From NCBI GenBank assembly GCA_002313415.1, contig DCBH01000037.1:2641-10824 (forward strand): 8,184 nt of DNA, in the 5' to 3' direction. The notes beneath the pieces were generated by a model. It was not told where the DNA came from and ran no database searches. It was given only the letters and a program-made list of their open reading frames with translations. Shown here piece after piece: positions 1 to 5,656 of the stretch. The stretch comes from Flavobacteriales bacterium UBA1112. Lineage in GTDB: Bacteria; Bacteroidota; Bacteroidia; Flavobacteriales_D; Sanyastnellaceae. How positions within the stretch are numbered: the first letter of the stretch is position 1; the number at the start of each line of letters is the position of its first letter. A program made the position numbers and the translations under genes.

Positions 1-1199
1 TATGCAATGCCGTTGGCATCCAGGAGGGAGGTCAACCAATCAATTTTCGCGGGGTCGTTGGATGCCGGAATCACATATCCCTGGTAGTCTCCCCATGGTT
101 CTTCCAGGTTGCGGCGATGGAAGGCCGCAAATTCCTGAAGCATTCGGTCGGCGTGAATGCCGGCAGATTCAATTGTGGCGAGACTGGTCTCTTTGTGATT
201 TTGGATGCGGTATGACAAAGTGAGCGTATCTCCAACGGCAGTTTCAATGGCTCGTCCCGCCCGTCCGCTGCCGCCCTGTTCGTAGGTCATGCCAATCGCA
301 CCTTGAAACATGGGCCACGTATCGCCATACGAGGGGTACAGCAAGTCAAACACCTCTCGGGTGAAATACAAGGCACCCCTTTGGTCGAAGTATTTGGCAT
401 TGTTTGCGCCGATATGTCCTTGACATTCTCGCTGCCAAGGGGTGATGATTTTATGGTAAGGTTCTGCTGCCGGGGCAAAGTAGTAGGGGCTATTGACGCC
501 TTGTTCATGGAAATCCACGTGCACTTGCGGGTGCCAGGACCGATAAAAAGCAGTTCTCGCTCGGGTTTCGCGTTGCGTTTGCCACGCCAAATCTCGATTC
601 ATGTCAAAGAGGTAGTGATTGGAACGACCTCCTGGCCATGGCTCGTCATGCTCCCAAGCTTGTGGATCGGTGTTCGGACGTGACGCACTGGATTGGTCTT
701 GGAAGTGCACATAGCGATCTCGCCCATCGGGGTTGACGCAAGGGTCAATCACCACGACAGTACCATTCAAAAGCTGCGCATGGGTTGTAGCAAGAGCTTC
801 TATTGTGGCCATGGCTGCCTCAGAGCACACGGCTTCATTGCCATGAACGTTGTAGCTGAGATACACCCACGCCACACGCTCACCGCCGTCCATGCCGTCA
901 CTTACACGTCGCATGTTGTCAGCCTTGAGTTCGTCAAGTTGACTCATGTTGTCCGGGGAGGACATGATCAACCCCAACAGGGGACGGCCTTCTGTTGTAA
1001 GTCCATATTCTTGGAGCTGCCAATGAGGCATGACTTTCGCCATGTGCTGAACGTAATCCACCATGGAGTGGTGTCGCGTGAAGGACTCGCCCAATTCGTG
1101 ACCGAGAATGGGGGTTGGGGAAGTTTGTGCCTCGATTGACGAAATCAGGACGAGAAAACTGGCAAAACACGCAAGAAAAGAACGGTGTGGCATGATCAT
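1..1199 (-). CDS. Secreted M14-family zinc carboxypeptidase, N-terminal part (runs off left edge)
   Basis: I translated the minus strand by hand; it stays open for 399 codons to the window edge, so the C-terminal part is missing. The N-terminus looks like a signal peptide (basic MPHR, then a hydrophobic stretch to about residue 23, likely cut near IEA-Q), so the enzyme is probably exported. Peptidase M14 marks follow in order: H119-G-N-E122 (HxxE, two zinc ligands), N156-P-D-G-R160, N201-R202 (the usual substrate-carboxylate-binding pair), H231 in VDFHEQ (likely third zinc ligand) and E307 in TYEQGG (likely catalytic glutamate). M14 enzymes remove C-terminal residues from peptides; the substrate here cannot be told. 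The start at 1199 gives the best signal peptide; ATGs at 1193, 1220 and 1268 are in frame, the last two adding a polar leader. Many Bacteroidota homologues exceed 800 residues, so roughly half may be missing. It is divergent from the gene at 1592. Confidence 0.9.
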   Translation of the reverse strand, partial: MIMPHRSFLACFASFLVLISSIEAQTSPTPILGHELGESFTRHHSMVDYVQHMAKVMPHWQLQEYGLTTEGRPLLGLIMSSPDNMSQLDELKADNMRRVSDGMDGGERVAWVYLSYNVHGNEAVCSEAAMATIEALATTHAQLLNGTVVVIDPCVNPDGRDRYVHFQDQSSASRPNTDPQAWEHDEPWPGGRSNHYLFDMNRDLAWQTQRETRARTAFYRSWHPQVHVDFHEQGVNSPYYFAPAAEPYHKIITPWQRECQGHIGANNAKYFDQRGALYFTREVFDLLYPSYGDTWPMFQGAIGMTYEQGGSGRAGRAIETAVGDTLTLSYRIQNHKETSLATIESAGIHADRMLQEFAAFHRRNLEEPWGDYQGYVIPASNDPAKIDWLTSLLDANGIA

Positions 1200-1591
1200 G
1201 GTCAAATATCGGCAGTGCATCTCGGATGACGCTTGATGGAAAGCATGTAAATCCTTGGGCTTGTCCATGACGACAAGACCGCTGCGACATGCATAAAAAT
1301 GGGACTCATTTGCGCTTCAAAAGAAGGCAAAAGCATGAATAAGGAGGGCATTTTGTGGAAATGTGAAGAGAAAATGGGCATTTGAAATGCTGGTTTTAAG
1401 TGGTTTGCGCAAAAAAAATGAGCAAAACACAGGCAAATCACTCCATTTTTTAACGCACTGAAAATCAGCATTGACGGGGGAGTGAGTGGGTTGTTCACGA
1501 TGCAGTGTGAATGGATTGGGCGTGGGTAAAAAAGACACGATGGATGTGGACGCCAGATTTGCATCAGTCCAAACCCTAAAACCCTAACATC
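1200..1591. other. Divergent intergenic region, 392 bp
   Basis: This gap lies between the start of the M14 peptidase gene and the start of the 75-aa membrane protein gene, so it should hold promoters for both. I found no exact TAnnTTTG box in a sensible position on either strand; the closest is TGCTTTTG on the minus strand (plus-strand 1328-1335, one mismatch). It contains a 10-bp palindrome TTTGCGCAAA at 1404-1413 followed by an A tract, and a tandem 8-mer just before the 1592 start codon. The open frames on the minus strand here are low-complexity and resemble no family I know. No RNA gene was recognised. Confidence 0.6.
1571..1586 (+). repeat. Two perfect tandem copies of AAACCCTA before a start codon
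   Basis: AAACCCTA occurs twice back to back, ending five bases before the ATG at 1592, and is followed by AC. The unit resembles a plant-type telomere repeat, but two copies in a bacterial leader are far too few to mean that. It occupies the place where a ribosome-binding site would sit and has no Shine-Dalgarno character. It could be chance, an unstructured A/C-rich leader that helps initiation, or a small operator. Confidence 0.5.
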
Positions 1592-1819
1592 ATGGACAAT
1601 GTGTTCAAATTCATGGGTGGCTTCTTTTCAAGCCTTACCCAACTCTTGATCGGTTTTGCGGCACTTGCCGTAGTAACTGAGGTGGTCTTCGGAGCTGAAA
1701 TGTTTCCAGGCATGACCGTGGTCGACAATTTGACCTCGCTCATCACAACCCTCGGAAATGGCGGATTTGTGGGTCTCGTGGCCCTCTTAATCCTCTGGAA
1801 CATTCTCACGAAGAAGTAA
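1592..1819 (+). CDS. Small two-helix membrane protein of unknown function (75 aa)
   Basis: I do not recognise this family. The 75-residue protein has two hydrophobic segments, about residues 14-34 (with one acidic residue, E30, inside) and 58-72, joined by a loop of some 23 residues with several hydroxyl and hydrophobic residues. It ends in a basic TKK tail. There is no cleavable signal or lipobox. It is probably an inner-membrane hairpin protein. Its size and layout resemble many unrelated small membrane proteins (holins, VirB2-like pilins, phage membrane proteins, small subunits of complexes), and nothing visible favours one. The coding quality is good: frame-consistent codon use, no repeats, and a start shortly after a leader. 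It is followed 80 bp later by the PKD-like gene on the same strand, with no promoter box or terminator evident between them, so the two are probably cotranscribed. I am fairly sure it is a gene and do not know what it does. Confidence 0.72.
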   Translation: MDNVFKFMGGFFSSLTQLLIGFAALAVVTEVVFGAEMFPGMTVVDNLTSLITTLGNGGFVGLVALLILWNILTKK

Positions 1820-1835
1820 GTGATGTAGTGGAAGG

Positions 1836-1862
1836 CGCGGTTGCTCATCACAAGTGACCGCG
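1836..1862 (+). repeat. GC-rich inverted repeat between two small genes
   Basis: CGCGGT (1836-1841) pairs with ACCGCG (1857-1862) around a 15-nt loop. A second, competing pairing, GTGATG (1820-1825) with CATCAC (1846-1851), begins right after the stop codon of the upstream gene. No T-run follows directly (the nearest is more than 20 bases away), so it is not a typical terminator. It may be an mRNA processing or stability element between the two cotranscribed genes, or chance. Confidence 0.3.
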
Positions 1863-1899
1863 TCTTCACTTTCACCCTTGCTGTTTTTTACCAAACTCC

Positions 1900-2367
1900 A
1901 TGGAAAAGCAAATTACAGCGGCAGTCCTCGTACTCAGCATTGCTGGGTTGGGGTACCTCAAGGCGCAACAGATGGAGCGCATGGAGGCACAAGCTGAACG
2001 TGATGCTGATGCTCAAGTCACCGCAGCGAATGAAGCCAGCCGCGTTCAATTCGAAGTTCCTCACGACCGCGATGCATCCACAGATGACATGAACATCGTC
2101 CTCGATGGCGTGGCTTCTTTTGATGCAGAGATGGACTCCATTTCATTTTCGTGGGTCCAAACCGAAGGACCAGAAGTGAGCCTCTCTGAAGATGAGCTCG
2201 GACGATCTTCATTCCGAGCCGTCCCAGGTAAATACACATTTGAACTGACCGTGACTGACGCCTATGGTGCTGCCTCGAGTCAGGAAGCCCGCGTGAATGT
2301 CGCATCTGAACCGAATACTGCTCCCGAAGTCCGCATGTCCGTGTACTCCGAAAAGGCAGATAAATGA
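1900..2367 (+). CDS. Membrane-anchored protein with a PKD-like beta-sandwich domain (155 aa)
   Basis: The protein starts with a hydrophobic segment at about residues 5-20 that looks like an uncleaved signal anchor. Next comes a charged, alanine- and glutamate-rich stretch (about 22-47) likely to be helical. Then follows a domain at about residues 48-136 that reads like the PKD/REJ fold: LDGVASFDAEMDSISFSW corresponds to the usual LDGSxSxDxDGDxLxYxW, then TEGPEVSLS, then GKYTFELTVTDAYGA near the end. PKD-like domains are extracellular adhesion or spacer modules in Bacteroidota surface proteins, so this one probably faces the periplasm. It is unusually short, with a single domain and no C-terminal sorting domain, unlike type IX secretion cargo. 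It is probably cotranscribed with the 75-aa membrane protein upstream, and the pair ends at the terminator at 2409. The domain call is by eye; the role is unknown. Confidence 0.75.
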   Translation: MEKQITAAVLVLSIAGLGYLKAQQMERMEAQAERDADAQVTAANEASRVQFEVPHDRDASTDDMNIVLDGVASFDAEMDSISFSWVQTEGPEVSLSEDELGRSSFRAVPGKYTFELTVTDAYGAASSQEARVNVASEPNTAPEVRMSVYSEKADK

Positions 2368-2408
2368 AAACAAAGAACTCTTAGAACAGGTTCTTGCAAT
2401 CAGAGGAG

Positions 2409-2435
2409 CGCGCCCAGAGATGGGCGCGTTTTTTT
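2409..2435 (+). terminator. Intrinsic terminator after the PKD-like gene
   Basis: A perfect 7-bp all-G/C stem, CGCGCCC (2409-2415) with GGGCGCG (2422-2428), closes a 6-nt loop and is followed at once by seven T residues (2429-2435). It lies 42 bases after the stop codon of the PKD-like gene and 36 bases before the chosen selU start. It therefore separates the two transcription units, and it argues against any upstream in-frame extension of selU. Confidence 0.9.
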
Positions 2436-2466
2436 GTGCCTGTGGCCTTGTCATGTGGCATCTTTG
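2434..2466 (+). promoter_or_regulatory. Candidate Bacteroidota-type promoter for selU-selD
   Basis: TTG at 2434-2436 and CATCTTTG at 2459-2466 are separated by 22 bases, close to the Bacteroidota pattern TTG-N17-23-TAnnTTTG with one mismatch in the -7 box. The box ends four bases before the ATG at 2471. Transcription would then start at or just after that ATG, implying either a leaderless mRNA or translation from the next in-frame ATG at 2492. The position directly after a terminator fits a new transcription unit. The motif is weak. Confidence 0.35.
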
Positions 2467-2470
2467 CAAC

Positions 2471-3550
2471 ATGGCAATCTCGGAACAGCGCATGGAAGCT
2501 TCAGCATTTTTGGAGGCGGCTCGGAAGAGCGTTGTGCTGGATGTTCGCAGTCCAAGTGAATTCGCGCAAGGCCATTTGCCCGGCGCACTTTCTTTTCCCT
2601 TGTTTTTGGATGAGGAGCGCGCTGCCGTGGGTACGACCTACAAAAAGGTCGGAAAAGCGGAAGCCATTGACGAAGGGTTGGGTTTTGTCGCTCCCAAGCT
2701 CCAATCCCTTGCTGCCCACGCACGAGAACTTTTTCACGGCCAAGAACAGCGCAAGCCATTGCTGGTGTATTGTTGGCGTGGTGGAATGCGTTCCGAAAGC
2801 GTGGATTGGCTCCTGAGAACCGCAGACATCGCTACGGCCAGATGTGACGGAGGATATAAGGCCTGTAAAAGGCATTTCAACCACATCCTCGCCCAGGACC
2901 GTCCCTATGTTGTGATTGGTGGGATGACAGGGTCTGCAAAAACGGAAGTGATCCGAGCACTGCACAGTCAAAAGGCCAAAACCTTGGACCTAGAGGGCTT
3001 TGCGAAGCATTTTGGGTCTGCGTTTGGCAATCTGGATGACCATGCCCAGCCGAGTACGGAACATTTCACCAACCTTTTGGCGTGGGAGCTTATGGCACTT
3101 GATCTCGACGGTGCATCGGGTCCCATTTGGGTCGAAAACGAAAGCAGACAGATTGGAAAAATTCACGTGCCAGAAATGTTTCACAAACATCTTCGTCAGG
3201 CCCCAGTGCTGGAGCTCGAGAGGACAGAGGCAGATCGCATTGCCCACTTGATGTCCATGTATGGCAAAGCGTCACGAAAGTCTTTGATTGATGCATTTGA
3301 GCGAATTCGGTCCAAGCTTGGCGGACAGCATACTCAAAGTGCTGTGGAACTGGTGGAAGTGGGGGATTTGGCCTCCGCAGCACGCATTGCTCTTGTGTAC
3401 TACGACAAGACCTACCGCCACGGCCTTGACCGGCACCACCTCACGCGTGCGGTCGATGCACGCGGACTTCAACCGGATGCCGTCGCGACCTTGTGTCGAC
3501 GCATCCACAACGATTGGAACCCATGGCAACTTCCCCAGACGTCAAATTGA
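2471..3550 (+). CDS. selU: tRNA 2-selenouridine synthase SelU (MnmH)
   Basis: SelU replaces the sulfur of 2-thiouridine at the tRNA wobble position with selenium from selenophosphate, via a geranylated intermediate. The 359-residue protein shows the family layout. A rhodanese domain (about 10-135) has VLDVRSPSEF at 22-31, DEERAAVGTTYK at 47-58 and the catalytic cysteine C101 in CWRGGMRS. A P-loop domain follows, with GGMTGSAKT at 150-158 and the conserved ENESRQIG at 222-229. The P-loop has A156 where a Gly normally precedes the Lys. An in-frame ATG at 2297 exists, but that extension overlaps the upstream PKD-like gene and crosses its terminator; the family N-terminus fits a start at 2471. 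ATGs at 2453 and 2492 are alternatives. The end overlaps selD by 28 bases, so the two are surely cotranscribed and probably translationally coupled. Confidence 0.94.
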   Translation: MAISEQRMEASAFLEAARKSVVLDVRSPSEFAQGHLPGALSFPLFLDEERAAVGTTYKKVGKAEAIDEGLGFVAPKLQSLAAHARELFHGQEQRKPLLVYCWRGGMRSESVDWLLRTADIATARCDGGYKACKRHFNHILAQDRPYVVIGGMTGSAKTEVIRALHSQKAKTLDLEGFAKHFGSAFGNLDDHAQPSTEHFTNLLAWELMALDLDGASGPIWVENESRQIGKIHVPEMFHKHLRQAPVLELERTEADRIAHLMSMYGKASRKSLIDAFERIRSKLGGQHTQSAVELVEVGDLASAARIALVYYDKTYRHGLDRHHLTRAVDARGLQPDAVATLCRRIHNDWNPWQLPQTSN

Positions 3551-4593
3551 CCCAATACTCCCACGGAGCGGGTTGCGGATGTAAAATTGCGCCCGCAGTT
3601 CTCAGCACCATGCTCAAGGGCATGCAAGAGGGACCCTTGCATCCAGACCTGTTGGTGGGCAACAACACGAATGACGACGCGGCTGTGGTGAATCTGGGTG
3701 ATGGGACGGGCATCATCAGCACCACGGACTTTTTTATGCCGATCGTAGACGATCCACATACGTTTGGTCGAATCGCGGCGGCCAATGCCATCAGTGACAT
3801 TTATGCCATGGGAGGAACACCCCTCGTGGCCATTGCCATTTTTGGATGGCCCATTGACAAACTCACAGAAGAGGTTGCGGGGCGAGTCTTGGAGGGTGGT
3901 CGAAGCATTTGTGAGGAAGCTGGAATCCCCTTGGCAGGTGGACACAGCATCGATTGCCCTGAGCCGATATTTGGTTTGGCAGTTACCGGACGCGTTCCGT
4001 TGGAGCAACTTCAAAAAAACGCTGCAGCTCAGCCTGGTGACATTCTCTTTCTTACCAAGCCTCTGGGCGTTGGAATCATCACCACGACTCAAAAACGCGG
4101 CAACGTCGACCCTGTGCATCTGGCCGCGGCGGTTCACAGCATGCAAACGTTGAATTCGGTGGGAGCGGAACTCTCGGCGATTCCGGGTGTTCATGCCATG
4201 ACAGACGTCACTGGATTTGGCCTGATGGGGCACCTTTTGGAGATGTGTCAGGGCAGCAATACCAAGGCTGAGATCTACGGTGACCAAGTCCAAACCTTTG
4301 AGGGTGTTCCTCAATACCATGCCCTGGGAATGGTGCCCGGGGGGACCCATAGAAATTTCTCAAGCTATGGCCATCACCTCGATTTGCCATTGGGATACCT
4401 CCGAGATTTGTTGTGTGACCCTCAAACCTCGGGAGGCCTTCTCGTTGCTGTGGCTCCGGAGCATGCTCCTGTTGTTCAAAGGTTACTTGTTGAGAAAGGA
4501 ATGCCAGATGCTGCCATTGGTCGCATGCTAGACAACAAAGATTCCCAGTCGCGGGAATCCATCGTTTCCTATCAAAAGAGGAGAGACTGTTAA
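3523..4593 (+). CDS. selD: Selenide, water dikinase (selenophosphate synthetase) SelD
   Basis: SelD makes selenophosphate from selenide and ATP, the selenium donor for SelU and, where present, for selenocysteine synthesis. The 356-residue protein aligns almost without gaps to the E. coli N-terminus: QYSHGAGCGCKIAP carries C18 and K21, equivalent to E. coli C17 and K20. Metal- and nucleotide-binding positions follow at D52 (NDDAAVV), D69 (TTDFFMP) and N88/D92 (AAANAISD). GGHSIDCPEP and TDVTGFGLMGH of the second half are present. The active-site residue is Cys, not selenocysteine. The start at 3523 is preferred because it matches the family; an ATG at 3493 would add ten residues. It begins inside the last codons of selU, 28 bases before that stop. 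Its stop codon overlaps the stop codon of the convergent blh gene. No selA, selB or selenocysteine tRNA is seen in this window. Confidence 0.96.
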   Translation: MATSPDVKLTQYSHGAGCGCKIAPAVLSTMLKGMQEGPLHPDLLVGNNTNDDAAVVNLGDGTGIISTTDFFMPIVDDPHTFGRIAAANAISDIYAMGGTPLVAIAIFGWPIDKLTEEVAGRVLEGGRSICEEAGIPLAGGHSIDCPEPIFGLAVTGRVPLEQLQKNAAAQPGDILFLTKPLGVGIITTTQKRGNVDPVHLAAAVHSMQTLNSVGAELSAIPGVHAMTDVTGFGLMGHLLEMCQGSNTKAEIYGDQVQTFEGVPQYHALGMVPGGTHRNFSSYGHHLDLPLGYLRDLLCDPQTSGGLLVAVAPEHAPVVQRLLVEKGMPDAAIGRMLDNKDSQSRESIVSYQKRRDC

Positions 4594-5519
4594 GTGCCCG
4601 TCGCGCGCAATTTGGCGGGTGCCCAGTGGTCGAGTAAAATCATGTGGGGGACTGTTCCTGCAAGAAGCAAAGCCCAAGCCCAACGTACGTCAATCCAACC
4701 TTCGTAGGCGGTCCATCCAACAACCAAAAGTCCAGCCAATGCGGCGAGGGTAAATGGAATGGCGAGGATGTAATAGGTCCAAAAAGCTTTGGTCACATTT
4801 TGGTGGTGAAGGAATTCAGCGCGCCACGAATCAGCGGCATGGCCCAAGCAGAAATAGGCAGTGAAGGCCCAGAGCAATTCGGCGGAGGACGCCAGCATCC
4901 ACATGGCCACGACCCAAGCAGCTTCACGGAGCAATCTTGCACTCATACGTCTCCCGTTGGGGGCACGATTCCATGCAAGAGCCGCAGCGATTGTCCAAAT
5001 GAGTTTCATCCAGGCCGTTCCGACATCCAAAGTCACGAGCAGATGCGTGGCCTGAGTCTCATTCAGCCACATGCGCAGGACGTCCATGGAGGGACCTTGC
5101 TGAGTCCCCATCAACGTGCCAAGCAGGACCGCACCGAGTGCAAATCCGCGAACACGGTCCAAGATTTCAAGACTGCGAATTTCCACATGACTCTGTCCAA
5201 AATGCCACGAAGCCAAGGCCAAAAATGCCCATGTAGCCAATGTGGGTGCCGTGAGAAATAGTGCGACAAATGCGCCAAGTCCGAGCAAGTATGGAAACAC
5301 AAATCGCCACGGGGCGCTGCGCTCATTGCGGCCAAGTGCGTGGTGATAGGTGATGTGATCCACGGCACCGTGCGGCAAGCCCAAGCCTACGAAGAGAAGG
5401 CCAGCAATCGTCCACGTCAACCAAGATTCTGTGGACATCCATGGTCCCAAAACGGCACAAATCACAACCAGACTTGGTGCAAACCAACGATGGCTCAAAT
5501 ATGGAAGGGCAGCGTTCAT
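4590..5519 (-). CDS. blh: Blh-type beta-carotene 15,15'-dioxygenase (retinal synthesis)
   Basis: Blh is an integral-membrane, iron-dependent oxygenase that splits beta-carotene into two retinal molecules, the chromophore of the rhodopsin encoded just upstream. The 309-residue protein is strongly hydrophobic, with roughly eight membrane segments. It has the histidine-rich family motifs: GLPHGAVDH (H50, H55), SWHFGQSH (H106, H111), FCLGHAADSW (H227) and GTVPHMILLDHW (H292, H298). Which of these bind iron is not settled by sequence alone. The start is well fixed: an in-frame TGA lies two codons before the ATG at 5519. The gene follows the rhodopsin on the same strand after 137 bases holding a terminator hairpin, so its expression depends on read-through or on a promoter I could not identify. 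It ends tail to tail with selD. Blh beside a proteorhodopsin is a very common arrangement in marine bacteria. Confidence 0.95.
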   Translation of the reverse strand: MNAALPYLSHRWFAPSLVVICAVLGPWMSTESWLTWTIAGLLFVGLGLPHGAVDHITYHHALGRNERSAPWRFVFPYLLGLGAFVALFLTAPTLATWAFLALASWHFGQSHVEIRSLEILDRVRGFALGAVLLGTLMGTQQGPSMDVLRMWLNETQATHLLVTLDVGTAWMKLIWTIAAALAWNRAPNGRRMSARLLREAAWVVAMWMLASSAELLWAFTAYFCLGHAADSWRAEFLHHQNVTKAFWTYYILAIPFTLAALAGLLVVGWTAYEGWIDVRWAWALLLAGTVPHMILLDHWAPAKLRATGT

Positions 5520-5574
5520 GATTCATCCAGTCAACGTGCAAGTAAGTGCTGATGTTGCGTGTTGTGTTCAGATT

Positions 5575-5620
5575 AAAAAAGGATAGAAAAAGGGCCGGAA
5601 ACTTGATGCTTCCGGCCCTT
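5575..5620 (-). terminator. Hairpin terminator between the rhodopsin gene and blh
   Basis: AGGGCCGGAA (5591-5600) is perfectly complementary to TTCCGGCCCT (5610-5619) around a 9-nt loop, and one more A-T pair (5590/5620) extends the stem. Read on the minus strand, the hairpin begins 36 bases after the rhodopsin stop codon and is followed by TTTT and then, six bases later, TTTTTT. On the plus strand no T-run follows, so it acts on minus-strand transcription. The T-run is interrupted, so termination may be partial. Confidence 0.85.
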
Positions 5621-5656
5621 CACAGGTCACGATTTCAGGTTAGAGGGTACAGGCGA

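Noticed and set aside
303..1139. Two plus-strand open frames of 126 and 148 codons
   Set aside because: They lie opposite the M14 peptidase frame, which has a signal peptide and all zinc-site motifs; the plus-strand products resemble nothing and are shadows.
1202..1564. Minus-strand frames of 120 and 73 codons in the gap before the 1592 gene
   Set aside because: They are rich in Phe, His and Pro from A/T-rich DNA, overlap each other in different frames, have no domain pattern, and one runs into the M14 start region.
1571..1586. True telomere or CRISPR repeat
   Set aside because: Only two short adjacent copies, without spacers and without further copies nearby.
3469..4350. A 293-codon minus-strand open frame inside selD
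   Set aside because: It is fully antisense to the clearly identified selD, low in recognisable structure, and rich in Arg/His/Ser as expected of a shadow frame.
4644..5261. A 205-codon plus-strand open frame opposite blh
   Set aside because: The minus-strand frame carries the Blh histidine motifs and membrane segments; the plus product is a polar shadow without family features.
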